Assembly: GCF_002259585.1 (NCBI RefSeq)
Contig: NZ_MWWS01000004.1
Coordinates: 310,001 to 374,000 of the forward strand
Length of the DNA stretch: 64,000 nt
From: Bombiscardovia coagulans
Lineage (GTDB): Bacteria > Actinomycetota > Actinomycetes > Actinomycetales > Bifidobacteriaceae
Reading direction: 5' to 3'
Shown piece by piece: positions 51,846 to 63,000 of the stretch; position 1 is the first letter of the stretch, and every line of letters begins with the position of its first letter. The notes under the pieces were generated by a model. It had not been told where the DNA came from. It did not search any database and worked only from the letters and a program-made list of their open reading frames with translations. The position numbers were made by a program, and so were the translations under genes.

Positions 51846-52532
51846 TCATAAGTTGTATTCCCTAGCAATGATCTCCCACAGTGCGCTAGCTGCTTGCTTT
51901 ACAGTGTCATTGACGATCGTCACGTCGAATTCAGATTGGCTAGCCATTTCCAATTGAGCTGTCTCTAAACGCTTACGGCGTTCTTCAGCAGTCTCAGTAC
52001 CCCGCTCATTGAGGCGGATAATAAGATCATCAAAAGTGGGAGGCGCCAAAAACACATATACCACTTCTAGGCCCAAGCTGGGTGCGCACTGGCGAACCCT
52101 ATGAGCTCCTTGTAAGTCGATCTCTAAGATGGTGGGTTGTCCTTCAGCAAGGTGCTGTAGTACAGGCTTAAGAGGTGTTCCGTAGTGGGACATGCCATGA
52201 ACGAGTGCTGTCTCTAAGAATTCGCCAGCTGCCTGTCTGCGCGCAAATTCTTCCTCAGACAGGAACCAATAGGTAACCCCATCTTTCTCACCAGGACGAG
52301 GAGCTCGAGTAGTTGCCGACACAGAAACCCATACCTCCGGGTGATCCTGACGCAGTTGCGCTTCGACTGTCCCTTTCCCAACCGCTGTCGGACCAGTCAG
52401 TACAATAAGGCGTCGGCGTCCATCTTTTTGTTCTGCGGAAGGAACAGCTGTTAGACCACGGGAATCTTGAAACAATGTCTTGTCTTTGCTTCCTTCGCAC
52501 TGTCCTGTACCAGGCCAATTCATATATGACAT
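51846..52532 (-). CDS. gmk: Guanylate kinase
   Basis: Phosphorylates GMP with ATP. 228 residues; the first 40 are an N-terminal extension. RLIVLTGPTAVGKGTVEAQL (P-loop), SVSATTRAPRPGEKDGVTYW (GMP-binding Ser/Arg/Tyr) and FLEIDLQGAHRV-like strand (ILEIDLQGAHRVRQC) all fit. ATG at 52532 with GGGAAG upstream; a second ATG lies four codons on. The family is usually about 200 residues, so the extension may not be essential. Confidence 0.96.
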   Translation of the reverse strand: MSYMNWPGTGQCEGSKDKTLFQDSRGLTAVPSAEQKDGRRRLIVLTGPTAVGKGTVEAQLRQDHPEVWVSVSATTRAPRPGEKDGVTYWFLSEEEFARRQAAGEFLETALVHGMSHYGTPLKPVLQHLAEGQPTILEIDLQGAHRVRQCAPSLGLEVVYVFLAPPTFDDLIIRLNERGTETAEERRKRLETAQLEMASQSEFDVTIVNDTVKQAASALWEIIAREYNL

Positions 52533-52670
52533 TCACTTCCCACTATATTCGTGTTTACCTACCTGTATTAGGAGGCACAGGGCCTGCAAACCGCCTAATA
52601 TAGTCGTTTGTTACAGGCTAGCCTACACTCCCTCAGAAGAATACAACTAGCCTGCTTTTAGTATATCGTT

Positions 52671-53279
52671 TTACTGATCTACTTCACCACTGTCCGGGTC
52701 AAAAAAATCCTGTACACTCTGAGGAACAGTAATTGTCATATCATCTAAGGAATTACCCTGATCATTGAGAGAAGCATTCGCTTCAGATTCAACTTTAGCT
52801 GCTTCAGTTTCAGCCATAGCACTGATTCGAGCTGCTTCCTGGACCCGTGCCTCTTTCTCAGCTTCCGTTACGAGTGTCGCTTCATAGTCACGAACTATGG
52901 AACTCAGTAAACCATGAATAAAAGCAGGTGAATCTGCTTCGCTGAGTGTTTTTGCTAAAGACAGGGCTTCATCAATGGCGACTTTATTAGGCACTTCCGG
53001 ATTGTACATAATTTCCCAAGTAGCAATACGCAGAATATTACGGTCGATAACCGCCATTCTACTCAGGGGCCAACTCGTTGAATGATCATCAACAGTTTGG
53101 TTAATTTCAGCGAGATGATCTGCCACTCCCTGAACAATCTCTATTGCGTACTGAGGCAAAGGAGTTTGAGCACCAGGATGAATAATGCGCTCCTGAAGCA
53201 AGGAAGGAATATCTTGTTCCTTTTCATCAGCCTCATAGAGAGTATTCAGGGCTCGTTTTCGAGCTGTGGAACGTGCCAT
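52671..53279 (-). CDS. nusB: Transcription antitermination factor NusB
   Basis: 202 residues. The first 135 residues form the NusB fold (STARKRALNTLYEADEKEQD ... WPLSRMAVIDRNILRIATWE ... VPNKVAIDEALSLAKTLSEA, FIHGLLSSI), binding boxA RNA with NusE to antiterminate rRNA transcription. The remaining 60 residues are an acidic, Ala-rich tail, longer than usual. GGAGGA lies 10 bases before the ATG. Follows efp by 22 bp on the same strand. Confidence 0.94.
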   Translation of the reverse strand: MARSTARKRALNTLYEADEKEQDIPSLLQERIIHPGAQTPLPQYAIEIVQGVADHLAEINQTVDDHSTSWPLSRMAVIDRNILRIATWEIMYNPEVPNKVAIDEALSLAKTLSEADSPAFIHGLLSSIVRDYEATLVTEAEKEARVQEAARISAMAETEAAKVESEANASLNDQGNSLDDMTITVPQSVQDFFDPDSGEVDQ

Positions 53280-53301
53280 TAAATCGAGTGTCCTCCAGAT
53301 C

Positions 53302-53865
53302 TCAGTTTTCGCGGCCTAGGTAAGAACCATCGCGCGTATCGACTTTAACTTTCTCACCTTCGCCCACAAAGAGAGGGACCTGAATTTCTGCACCGGTCTC
53401 GACAGTTGCTGGTTTAGTACCCGCATTAGAACGGTTGCCTTGCAATCCTGGCTCAGTATGAGTGATTGTAAGAATCACTGAAGCGGGCAACTCTACAGAC
53501 AGCGGAGTCCCATCGTGGAAGGACACTATACAATCAGTGCCTTCGAGAAGATAATTCTCTTGACTTCCAACTAACGATTCAGGAATATTGACCTGTTCAT
53601 AAGTGCTCATATCCATGAATACAAACTGATCTCCATCACGGTATGAGTACTGCATAGATCGATTGTCTACGGTCTCGAACTCCATTTTCATACCAGCGTT
53701 AAAGGTACGTTCTACGATCTTTCCTGATAGAACATCCTTGATGGTCGTGCGCACAAAGGCAGGTCCTTTGCCTGGCTTTACATGCTGGAATTTGATAACA
53801 GTCCATAACTTGCCATCGATGTTAATAACTGAACCATTTTTAATATCATTAGAAGTCTGCGCCAC
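53302..53865 (-). CDS. efp: Translation elongation factor P
   Basis: 187 residues. Three-domain EF-P: N-terminal KOW-like domain with [19 protein letters not shown], whose loop Lys after PG contacts the P-site tRNA, then the two OB-type domains ([38 protein letters not shown]). It relieves stalling at polyproline. The start is GTG at 53865 (GTG at 53874 is an in-frame alternative). Neighbour nusB follows it on the same strand, the usual actinobacterial order. Confidence 0.96.
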   Translation of the reverse strand: MAQTSNDIKNGSVINIDGKLWTVIKFQHVKPGKGPAFVRTTIKDVLSGKIVERTFNAGMKMEFETVDNRSMQYSYRDGDQFVFMDMSTYEQVNIPESLVGSQENYLLEGTDCIVSFHDGTPLSVELPASVILTITHTEPGLQGNRSNAGTKPATVETGAEIQVPLFVGEGEKVKVDTRDGSYLGREN

Positions 53866-54010
53866 GTTTACCACCTGTTCTTCTACATGTTGTGCTGATT
53901 GCTGATAGATGATCTGTGCATAGTTGTAACAACAACCGGCAGATCCTTATACATGCCTATTATGCCATGCCATGTGAACACACATAGCTAAAGCCTGTCA
54001 TATACACCAA

Positions 54011-54041
54011 GAGCCCCGAAACGCATAACGTTCCGGGGCTC
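54011..54041 (-). terminator. Terminator after tuf
   Basis: Stem GAGCCCCG.AACG / CGTT.CGGGGCTC with a 5-base loop and one mismatch, 35 bp beyond the tuf stop. Following bases on the minus strand (TTGGTGTATAT) are only moderately T-rich. Confidence 0.7.
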
Positions 54042-54075
54042 CGGTAACAACCTCGACTAATAGGAGGTCAATAAA

Positions 54076-55275
54076 CTACTCGAGAACCTTGGTTACTCGA
54101 CCTGAACCAACAGTATGTCCGCCTTCACGAACTGCGAAGGTCAGGCCTTCCTCCATTGCGACGGGCTGAATCAGCTCGACGGTAAAGGTTGCGTGGTCTC
54201 CAGGCTGTACCATTTCGACGCCTTCTGGCAGAGTGATAACGCCAGTAACGTCAGTGGTACGGAAGTAGAACTGAGGACGGTAGTTTGAGAAGAATGGCGA
54301 ATGACGGCCACCTTCATCCTTGGTCAGAACGTAGACTTCGCCCTCAAACTTGTGGTGAGGAGTTACGCTACCAGGAGCAGCCACAACCTGGCCACGCTCC
54401 ACATCTTCACGACCAATACCACGTAGAAGCAGACCGGTGTTGTCGCCAGCCTCAGCTTCATCCATCTGCTTGTGGAATGTCTCGATGGAGGTGACAGTGG
54501 TGGTCTGTGTATCGCGGATACCGACGATCTCAACATTGGAGTTGATTGGCAGCTTACCACGCTCAACACGACCGGTAACCACAGTACCACGACCGGAGAT
54601 GGTGAAGACATCCTCGATTGGCATCAGGAATGGCTTATCCAGATCGTGAACTGGAGTTGGGATGTAGTCATCCACAGCATCCATGAGATCCTTGACGGTC
54701 TGAACCCACTTGTCGTGGTCAGGAGCATCATCGTGCAGGGCGCCGTATGCAGAAGTACGGATGACTGGGCAGTCGCGGTCGAAACCATTTTCGTCCAGCA
54801 AATCACGAACTTCTTCTTCAACGAGCTCAACGAGCTCGTCGTCTTCGACCATATCGCACTTGTTCAGAGCGACAAGAATCCTTGGCACGCCTACCTGACG
54901 AGCGAGCAGCACGTGCTCACGAGTCTGAGCCATAGGACCGTCAGTGGCAGCAACCACGAGGATTGCGCCATCCATCTGAGCAGCACCGGTGATCATGTTC
55001 TTCACGAAGTCGGCGTGGCCTGGGCAGTCGACGTGTGCATAGTGACGCTTTTCGGTCTGATACTCGATGTGAGCAATGTTGATCGTAATACCGCGGTCCT
55101 TCTCTTCAGGAGCTGCGTCGATTTGATCAAAATCATACTCTGGGTTAACGTCTGGGTACTCATCGTGCAGTACCTTGGAAATAGCTGCGGTCAGTGTTGT
55201 CTTACCGTGATCAACGTGACCAATAGTACCGATATTAACGTGCGGCTTAGTCCGCTCGTACTTTTCCTTTGCCAT
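54076..55275 (-). CDS. tuf: Translation elongation factor Tu
   Basis: 399 residues; carries aminoacyl-tRNA to the ribosome. GTP-binding motifs [26 protein letters not shown] and SAY are complete. Domain 2 and 3 signatures [18 protein letters not shown] and [11 protein letters not shown] follow. Codon use is strongly biased to preferred codons. AGGAGG lies before the ATG. Last gene of the str operon (rpsL-rpsG-fusA-tuf), 188 bp after fusA, so it may also have its own promoter. Confidence 0.99.
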   Translation of the reverse strand: MAKEKYERTKPHVNIGTIGHVDHGKTTLTAAISKVLHDEYPDVNPEYDFDQIDAAPEEKDRGITINIAHIEYQTEKRHYAHVDCPGHADFVKNMITGAAQMDGAILVVAATDGPMAQTREHVLLARQVGVPRILVALNKCDMVEDDELVELVEEEVRDLLDENGFDRDCPVIRTSAYGALHDDAPDHDKWVQTVKDLMDAVDDYIPTPVHDLDKPFLMPIEDVFTISGRGTVVTGRVERGKLPINSNVEIVGIRDTQTTTVTSIETFHKQMDEAEAGDNTGLLLRGIGREDVERGQVVAAPGSVTPHHKFEGEVYVLTKDEGGRHSPFFSNYRPQFYFRTTDVTGVITLPEGVEMVQPGDHATFTVELIQPVAMEEGLTFAVREGGHTVGSGRVTKVLE

Positions 55276-55463
55276 TATGTTTTGTCCTCCTGGACGTCTC
55301 GTAGTTTACTTGTACGAACCACGCACAAGATACTCGCTACATATTACTGGGTAATTGGGATCTTCGCCACTTATGCCCTCCGCCCAGTCAGCGTTAGAAA
55401 GTTTAACGCTGACTTAAGACAGAAAGCTAAGTGTTATTACTCTGACGGCATGTCAGAATTGGC

Positions 55464-57590
55464 TTACTCCCCGCGCTGTGCCTTGATGATTTCCTCGCTG
55501 ACGACCTTAGGAACTTCAGCATAAGAATCCATCTGCATAGTGAACATGGCGCGGCCCTGAGTCTTTGAACGCAGATCTCCGATATAGCCGAACATTTCTG
55601 AAAGCGGCACCTTAGCGTCAATAACCTTAACGCCAGTTGCATCGGTCATGGACTGGATAGAACCACGACGGGAGTTAATATCACCCATTACGTCGCCCAT
55701 GTACTCTTCAGGAGTACGTACTTCCACTGCCATAATCGGTTCAAGAATGACTGGCTTCGCCTTGTGAGCAGCTTCCTTAAAGCACATGGAACCTGCAATC
55801 TTGAAGGCCATTTCCGAAGAGTCAACGTCGTGAATTTGACCATCAGTCAACGTTGCCTTGACACCGACAACCGGGAAGCCTGCCAAAATACCGGACTCCA
55901 TAGCTTCCTGGACACCTGCATCTACTGAAGGAATAAATTCCTTAGTAATATGACCGCCGGTAACCACGTTCTCGAATTCGTACGTCTCTCCAGACTCAGT
56001 GTCTAGAGGCTCGAAGTTCATGAGAACCTTAGCAAACTGACCAGAACCACCGGTCTGCTTCTTATGGGTGTATTCCTGGTTCATGACAGCCTTGCGGATG
56101 GTCTCACGATAGGCTACCTGAGGCTTACCAACGTTGCACTCCACATGGAACTCTCGCCTCATTCGGTCTACCAAGATGTCCAGCTGGAGCTCACCCATAC
56201 CTGAAATCAAAGTCTGTCCTGATTCTTCGTCAGTCTTGACCTGGAAGGTAGGATCTTCTTCAGAAAGCTTCTGAAGTGCGATGCCCATCTTTTCTTGATC
56301 AGCCTTTGTCTTTGGTTCGACAGCAAGCTGAATCACTGGTTCAGGGAAGGTCATGGACTCTAGAGCGACGGGTTCCTTCTCATCGCACAGGGTATCACCA
56401 GTTGTAACATTCTTGAGACCAACGAACGCATAAATATTACCTGCTATAGCCTCTTCAACAGGATTCTCCTTGTTGGAATGCATCTGGAAGAGCTTACCTA
56501 TGCGTTCCTTCTTACCCTTAGTAGCATCCAAAACAGAATCGCCTTGAGAAACTCTACCTGAGTAAACGCGCACGTAGATGAGCTTGCCATAGAAGGGGTG
56601 AGTAGCAACCTTAAAGGCCAATGCTGAGAATGGTTCATCTACAGAAGGCTTACGATCGATTTCGACTGATTCGTCACCAACCTTGTACCCCTTGATAGCT
56701 GGCACATCCTCTGGGCTAGGCAGGAAATCCACCACGGCATCAAGCATAGGCTGCACGCCCTTATCTTTGAATGCCGAGCCGCAGAATACTGGGAATGCCT
56801 CTTGAGCAATAGTGAGCTTGCGCACAGCAGTACGAATCTCAGCTTCGCTGATCTCCTCGCCACCTAAGTACTTTTCCAGAAGGGATTCATCAGATTCAGC
56901 AACAGCTTCAATGAGCTGAGTACGGTAATCCTCGGCCTTTTCCTTGAGATCTTCTGGAATTTCAATGGTGTCGTAGCTAGCACCCAAATCCTGTCCGTCT
57001 TGCCAGGAGTATGCAACCATACGTACCAAGTCAACCACACCACGGAAGTCGTTCTCAGCACCGATTGGTAACTGCATTACGAGAGGCTTAACGCCCAGCT
57101 TGTCCTTAATGGTGTCAACTGAGTAGTAGAAGTTAGCACCCAACTTGTCCATCTTGTTGATGAAGCAAATACGAGGAACTCCATACTTATCGGCCTGACG
57201 CCAAACGGTCTCTGACTGAGGCTCAACGCCTTCCTTACCATCAAAAACAGCTACAGCACCATCGAGCACGCGTAGGGAACGCTCTACCTCAGCGGTAAAG
57301 TCGACGTGACCTGGGGTATCGATGATGTTGATCTGATAACGGTCTTTGGTGTCATGAGACTGACGGTTCCAGAAGGCAGTGATTGCAGCAGACGTGATAG
57401 TGATGCCGCGTTCCTTCTCCTGATCCATCCAATCCATGGTTGAAGCGCCGTCGTGCGTTTCACCAATCTTATAGTTGACACCGGTATAGTACAGAATACG
57501 CTCGGTCGTTGTTGTCTTACCAGCATCGATGTGAGCCATGATGCCAATATTGCGGACCTTAGTTAGGTCTGTCAGCACGTCTTGTGCCAT
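55464..57590 (-). CDS. fusA: Translation elongation factor G
   Basis: 708 residues; moves tRNA and mRNA on the ribosome. G motifs [33 protein letters not shown]; later [14 protein letters not shown] and [18 protein letters not shown] (domain IV-V). Typical length. Second-last gene of the str operon, starting 25 bp after rpsG. The ribosome site is a weak GAGAGCGAG. Confidence 0.99.
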   Translation of the reverse strand: MAQDVLTDLTKVRNIGIMAHIDAGKTTTTERILYYTGVNYKIGETHDGASTMDWMDQEKERGITITSAAITAFWNRQSHDTKDRYQINIIDTPGHVDFTAEVERSLRVLDGAVAVFDGKEGVEPQSETVWRQADKYGVPRICFINKMDKLGANFYYSVDTIKDKLGVKPLVMQLPIGAENDFRGVVDLVRMVAYSWQDGQDLGASYDTIEIPEDLKEKAEDYRTQLIEAVAESDESLLEKYLGGEEISEAEIRTAVRKLTIAQEAFPVFCGSAFKDKGVQPMLDAVVDFLPSPEDVPAIKGYKVGDESVEIDRKPSVDEPFSALAFKVATHPFYGKLIYVRVYSGRVSQGDSVLDATKGKKERIGKLFQMHSNKENPVEEAIAGNIYAFVGLKNVTTGDTLCDEKEPVALESMTFPEPVIQLAVEPKTKADQEKMGIALQKLSEEDPTFQVKTDEESGQTLISGMGELQLDILVDRMRREFHVECNVGKPQVAYRETIRKAVMNQEYTHKKQTGGSGQFAKVLMNFEPLDTESGETYEFENVVTGGHITKEFIPSVDAGVQEAMESGILAGFPVVGVKATLTDGQIHDVDSSEMAFKIAGSMCFKEAAHKAKPVILEPIMAVEVRTPEEYMGDVMGDINSRRGSIQSMTDATGVKVIDAKVPLSEMFGYIGDLRSKTQGRAMFTMQMDSYAEVPKVVSEEIIKAQRGE

Positions 57591-57615
57591 AATCGTATTT
57601 CTCGCTCTCTACTTA

Positions 57616-58086
57616 TTACCAGCGATAGTGGGCGAAGGCCTTGTTTGCCTCTGCCATCTTGTGCGTATCTTCACGCCTCTTGACAGATGCTCCCAAACCA
57701 TTAGAGGCATCGAGGATCTCGTTAGCTAAACGCTCAGCCATAGTCTTCTCACGACGAGCACGGCTATAATCGGTGAGCCAGCGTAGAGAGAGGGTGTTGG
57801 CACGGTTTGGCTTAACCTCCACGGGAACCTGATAGGTAGCACCGCCGACTCGACGGGAGCGAACCTCTAGGGATGGACGAATATTGTCCAAAGCGCGCTT
57901 GAGAACTGCAACGGGTTCTTGGTCAGTCTTGGCCTTCACCTGTTCAAGAGCGGAATATACGATGTCTTCCGCGATGGACTTCTTACCATCAAGCAGAATT
58001 TTATTAATCAGCTGAGCTACAACCGTCGAACCATAAATAGGGTCTGGCAGCAGCTGGTGCTTTTTAGCTGGTCCTTTACGCGACAT
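57616..58086 (-). CDS. rpsG: 30S ribosomal protein S7
   Basis: 156 residues: [34 protein letters not shown] and [14 protein letters not shown] match S7, which nucleates the 30S head. It starts 2 bp after the rpsL stop, with AAGAAGG inside the rpsL 3' end as ribosome site. Confidence 0.99.
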   Translation of the reverse strand: MSRKGPAKKHQLLPDPIYGSTVVAQLINKILLDGKKSIAEDIVYSALEQVKAKTDQEPVAVLKRALDNIRPSLEVRSRRVGGATYQVPVEVKPNRANTLSLRWLTDYSRARREKTMAERLANEILDASNGLGASVKRREDTHKMAEANKAFAHYRW

Positions 58087-58088
58087 GC

Positions 58089-58460
58089 TTACTTAGCCTT
58101 CTTTGCTCCATACAGGGAACGACCCTGCTTACGATCCTTGACACCCTGGGTATCGAGCGCACCGCGCACGATATGATAACGCACACCAGGCAAATCCTTA
58201 ACACGACCTCCACGTACTAGCACGATGGAGTGTTCCTGCAGGTTGTGACCTTCACCAGGAATGTAAGCACTAACTTCAACACCCGAGCTTAGACGCACAC
58301 GAGCGACCTTACGAAGTGCCGAATTAGGCTTCTTAGGAGTGGTGGTGTACACACGGGTGCAAACGCCGCGACGAAGCGGGCTACCCTTCAAGGCTAAAGT
58401 CTTCGACTTACGAGTCTTAGCCTTGCGTCCTTTACGGACGAGCTGTTCAATTGTTGGCAA
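58089..58460 (-). CDS. rpsL: 30S ribosomal protein S12, TTG start
   Basis: 123 residues. [14 protein letters not shown] at the start, then [18 protein letters not shown] and [20 protein letters not shown]. The usual Lys43 and Lys88 are unchanged, so no streptomycin-resistance change is seen. The conserved protein begins exactly at a TTG (58460), with GGAGAGA six bases before it; the open frame from 58604 has an N-terminus that does not match S12. First gene of the str operon. Confidence 0.98.
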   Translation of the reverse strand: MPTIEQLVRKGRKAKTRKSKTLALKGSPLRRGVCTRVYTTTPKKPNSALRKVARVRLSSGVEVSAYIPGEGHNLQEHSIVLVRGGRVKDLPGVRYHIVRGALDTQGVKDRKQGRSLYGAKKAK

Positions 58461-58689
58461 CTGATTCTCTCCGATTCTTTTCCAACTTGTTCCGTTACTT
58501 GTGGAGCCGCCACTGTGCTGACTCAACCCAACCGAAACCCTATCGGAGAGCAAAGATGCCACAGTCCACCGGCCCGATGGCCCACAACCCTCCCGCTGCC
58601 ACATTACTGTGCGCTATCTAACAGGTTGTTAGGATATCCCAGCACCCACAGCTATCACATAAGCTATGCTACTGGCACATACAGGTTTT

Positions 58690-58717
58690 AATATAGCACA
58701 TGCCCTGACCAAGTAAA
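58690..58717 (-). promoter_or_regulatory. Candidate str-operon promoter
   Basis: On the minus strand TTTACT (58717-58712) and TATATT (58695-58690) with 16 bp between. If used, the rpsL leader would be about 220 bases, which leaves room for regulation. Only motif-based. Confidence 0.4.
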
Positions 58718-58950
58718 TCTATGCGAATATAAGCTTGACCTTTGAACCATACGTAAGGCCTTCCCAACTCGCTAACGATATCTGACTACCTGCATGATTC
58801 TTGGACTTCTCGCTCACTCAAACCAGTTAATGCCTATGTTCACAACGGCCGAGTATCCCCTTTTGTACTTTTTACAGTAATCACCATTGCACGGTCAGCT
58901 AATATACTATCGGATTTCAGTTCTCCACCATGTAAGTTCTCTACCATGTA

Positions 58951-59651
58951 TCACCGTTGTGTATCACTGTTAGGCTTAAGCACCCTGGCAGCTTTCCCTC
59001 CGATATGCGGGCTCTTCTTGTCGATGCACTTCTCTTTCTCAAAGTCAGCCTCATCGCCCCCCATCCACCAGTGACACCTATCCGTATAGGCAGGGTGGAA
59101 ACTGTTAGTAGCGTAGCGCTTTACCTTCGTTGTTGAAACGATCCCCTAATGACTTTAACGGTAAAGCAAACAAGGGGCTGACATCGCGTTCAACGGTGGT
59201 AAACAGGCGCAAAACAGAAAACCTGGGAAAACCAAAAGCAGAATTAGCGTCCCATAAGCCTTTGTGTTCTGCACTCGCCATAGCAATAGTTAAAGGGTAA
59301 AGACTGTTACCACCAGTCTATTATCTGAGCACAAAGCGATATTGCGATGCCCTTTCCCTTACAGGCGACAGTAACATATTTGGTGACTCGTACGACAAGC
59401 CTGTTGTCATATTAAAAAACACCGGAATCAAAGCCGTTCGTATGGGCTAGATACACCAAAATACTTGACAGGGGGAAAGTCAGAAACCTGGACAACGAGT
59501 TGATATGCCAACCGTAAAGATGTTTTGGGCCAGCCTCGAGAATACAGCTGAGCATAACGATCCCATGTTTACCATCTCAGACGACGCCCAAGTCATATTC
59601 AAACGCTTTCTTCCTTTCAAACACAGAACAACTTGTAATAGCCCAAAACAT
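58951..59651 (-). other. Unexplained block: decayed coding sequence or structured RNA
   Basis: No gene of normal length is present, but on the minus strand protein-like open pieces follow one another in changing frames: about 59596-59480 (38 codons, MTWASSEMVN...), 59410-59321 (MTTGLSYESPNMLLSP), 59317-59105 (70 codons, with FALPLKSLGDRFNNEGKALR) and 59145-58951 (64 codons, with HPAYTDRCHWWMGGDEADF). The plus strand is also partly open. An 11-base perfect inverted repeat ATGTTTTGGGC (59520-59530) / GCCCAAAACAT (59641-59651) could form a long-range stem. A frameshifted pseudogene and a structured RNA both fit. Confidence 0.4.
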
Positions 59652-59747
59652 GTACCTGTCAGCTAATTTCATCCTATCGGCGCGCTTAGTCAGAGGTTAG
59701 TGTAAAGTAGTCATCTGTTGCAGCGTATATCACATGCACTGCGCATG

Positions 59748-59823
59748 GTGGCTATAGCTCAGTCGGTAGAGCACCTGATTGTGGTTCAGGAGGTCGCGCG
59801 TTCGAGCCGCGTTAGCCACCCCA
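59748..59823 (+). tRNA. tRNA-His (anticodon GTG)
   Basis: Cloverleaf complete: acceptor GTGGCTA / TAGCCAC, D-arm with TAGCTCAGTCGGTAGAGC, anticodon loop TTGTGGT with GTG at 59781-59783, T-arm GTTCGAGCC, discriminator C73 as required for tRNA-His. CCA is encoded at 59821-59823. Followed at once by a terminator. Confidence 0.97.
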
Positions 59824-59828
59824 GATCA

Positions 59829-59866
59829 AACCCCTACTCCCACAAAGGAATAGGGGTTCTGTTTTA
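59829..59866 (+). terminator. Terminator of tRNA-His
   Basis: AACCCCTA.TCC / GGA.TAGGGGTT with a 6-base loop and one mismatch, then CTGTTTTAT. Starts six bases after the tRNA CCA end. Confidence 0.88.
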
Positions 59867-60007
59867 TCTCTTCCCGAAGCGAGTCCGAGCAAGACTTGTG
59901 CGCAATTTGTACCCAGCTATTGCCAAAGCCAAATCAGCGAGCACATCACTTGCCCCCGTCCGCAGGTGAGGAGAACACAAGCACACCTAGGAGCATCGAC
60001 CGGACAA

Positions 60008-63000
60008 GGACTATCCCCGCATACACGGGGAACACTAAAAAATTTGCCAACGTAAATGTACCGCACCAAGGATCATCCCCGCATGCACGGGGAACACGCG
60101 ATTGGTAAGCTCGTCTGTGAGCCTGTCCGCGGATCATCCCCGCATGCACGGGGAACACGTGTGGAGCGTCACCACATATTGCCCTGCAACGGGATCATCC
60201 CCGCATGCACGGGGAACACCTTCTGGTATTACGACAACAAGTCCCACCGTAGGGATCATCCCCGCATGCACGGGGAACACCCGATAATCGCGTACCGTCC
60301 CTGACTAGGACAGGGATCATCCCCGCATGCACGGGGAACACATACCTAATAAGGGACATTTCTTCGTCGAACCAGGATCATCCCCGCATGCACGGGGAAC
60401 ACTCAGCTGATGAGCAGTGGCATTCCTGTTTTGCAGGGATCATCCCCGCATGCACGGGGAACACCGTATGAGTGACAAAATCGTTGCGATGCATACGGGA
60501 TCATCCCCGCATGCACGGGGAACACTCTTTAACGCTACCTCGTGGCGGTGTTGGGTCCGGATCATCCCCGCATGCACGGGGAACACGAGGTGAGGCAATA
60601 ATAGCTCATACTAAAGATGGGATCATCCCCGCATGCACGGGGAACACTGCTTTCAAGACAGCCGATAAGCAGCTCAAGGAGGATCATCCCCGCATGCACG
60701 GGGAACACATTTCCAGTCGGTCTGCCTCGTTCTCTCCCTGGGGATCATCCCCGCATGCACGGGGAACACCTTCGGCTGAATCCCCGGAGACGAAGGCATG
60801 GAGGATCATCCCCGCATGCACGGGGAACACACAAGGCAAAAATTAACCAGATGGCAGCATCTAGGATCATCCCCGCATGCACGGGGAACACGATGGCTAC
60901 GAGGTTTTAGGCAGATTCGGACTAGGATCATCCCCGCATGCACGGGGAACACCTCGGTCTAGTGGCGATGATTGAGCTTGTCGAGGGATCATCCCCGCAT
61001 GCACGGGAAACACTCAGTGAGACTGAGCATACAAGTAAGTAAACAGGGATCATCCCCGCATGCACGGGGAACACTTAATGAGTATCAATGAGGGCGTGAT
61101 GCCGCTAGGATCATCCCCGCATGCACGGGAAACACGATTTGTGAAGGGCTGATTAAGATTGAGTCTGAGGATCATCCCCGCATGCACGGGGAACACCACG
61201 TCCTTATATCGGCTCGGGCGTGCTGCCTGGGATCATCCCCGCATGCACGGGGAACACAAGTTGTGTTTTCGATTGCTTTCCACATATCGGGGATCATCCC
61301 CGCATGCACGGGGAACACGATTCAGTGAATCCTTGCACTCACAGCAAGCAGGGATCATCCCCGCATGCACGGGGAACACGAGCTAATGTAGCGGCCGACT
61401 ATACTACTGCGGGGATCATCCCCGCATGCACGGGGAACACGAGAGTATCAGGTGTATAATACGTTTCGCGATGGGATCATCCCCGCATGCACGGGGAACA
61501 CTGCCCCATCCTGCTCATTGCGCTTCCTCCGTAGGGATCATCCCCGCATGCACGGGGAACACGATTGCAGGTTTTAGTAACAGCCTAGTAGCGTGGGATC
61601 ATCCCCGCATGCACGGGGAACACGGTCCCCAAGGTATCATCAAGCATGATTCGGAGGGATCATCCCCGCATGCACGGGGAACACTACTCTATCATATGTG
61701 TAATTTACGCCGATAGGGGATCATCCCCGCATGCACGGGGAACACACCTATGAGCATACAGATAATTACAATTTAGACGGATCATCCCCGCATGCACGGG
61801 GAACACTCATGGGGAGGTAGAAGAGCGCTAGCAAAATGGAGGATCATCCCCGCATGCACGGGGAACACTAGGATGGTGATTTTTCGTTGGTGTATGTGAC
61901 GGGATCATCCCCGCATGCACGGGGAACACTTTTAAATCGCTATAATCTGTCGCTTTCGTCTCAGGATCATCCCCGCATGCACGGGGAACACCTTTTATCG
62001 AGCATAGTCGCTATCATGCTTTCGGGATCATCCCCGCATGCACGGGGAACACCGTGGCACCATACAGCACGCTGACCTCGCTTTTGGGATCATCCCCGCA
62101 TGCACGGGGAACACCGCATATCACTAGTAGTGACGGCATGGAGCTCACGGATCATCCCCGCATGCACGGGGAACACCTGGTGAGTGTCGGCATTATCGGC
62201 GCTTTTAGGGGATCATCCCCGCATGCACGGGGAACACTCGGTAGTAGATGGTACTATTGATTCTTCTAAAGGATCATCCCCGCATGCACGGGGAACACAG
62301 AATCCTCTACAGCCCAGCCATCAGCCTGCCAGGATCATCCCCGCATGCACGGGGAACACCCCACGGATCACAAAGTGAACAACAAGTGGCTGGGATCATC
62401 CCCGCATGCACGGGGAACACTGAGCGTGCAGATGCTTTCGCTGCTGCACTCCAGGATCATCCCCGCATGCACGGGGAACACTGTCAGATACAGGGCGGCG
62501 TGTCGTACTTCAGTGGGATCATCCCCGCATGCACGGGGAACACTAATCCCACATCCTTTAAGCCTATCGGCGTAAAGGATCATCCCCGCATGCACGGGGA
62601 ACACCCACGGCAAGCCCAACGTCAAATGGCGAAACGGGGATCATCCCCGCATGCACGGGGAACACAATACCGGGATCATAGGCTTCCCATACTCCTTGGG
62701 ATCATCCCCGCATGCACGGGGAACACCACGCGCTGGCGGGGCACAATATCCCGCCATGAGGATCATCCCCGCATGCACGGGGAACACATGCTCTTGTCAA
62801 TCGCATTTGCGGAACGTACAGGATCATCCCCGCATGCACGGGGAACACAGGGACCAAAGGCATTCAGTGGGGACACGTCTAGGATCATCCCCGCATGCAC
62901 GGGGAACACAATACAAGAAACTACTAAAAATTAAAAAGAACAGGATCATCCCCGCATGCACGGGGAACACACAGGTAGCTTTTACAAGGTAGCTTTTCGA

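Noticed and set aside
54472-55524. 350-codon open frame on the plus strand over tuf
   Set aside because: Antisense shadow of a gene with strong codon bias; no family, and tuf on the other strand is certain.
58605-59747. Idea that the gap holds RNase P RNA, tmRNA or an rRNA fragment
   Set aside because: I could not find the conserved core motifs of these RNAs on either strand.
59718-59969. 83-codon frame covering tRNA-His
   Set aside because: It reads through a tRNA and its terminator, so it is not a coding gene.
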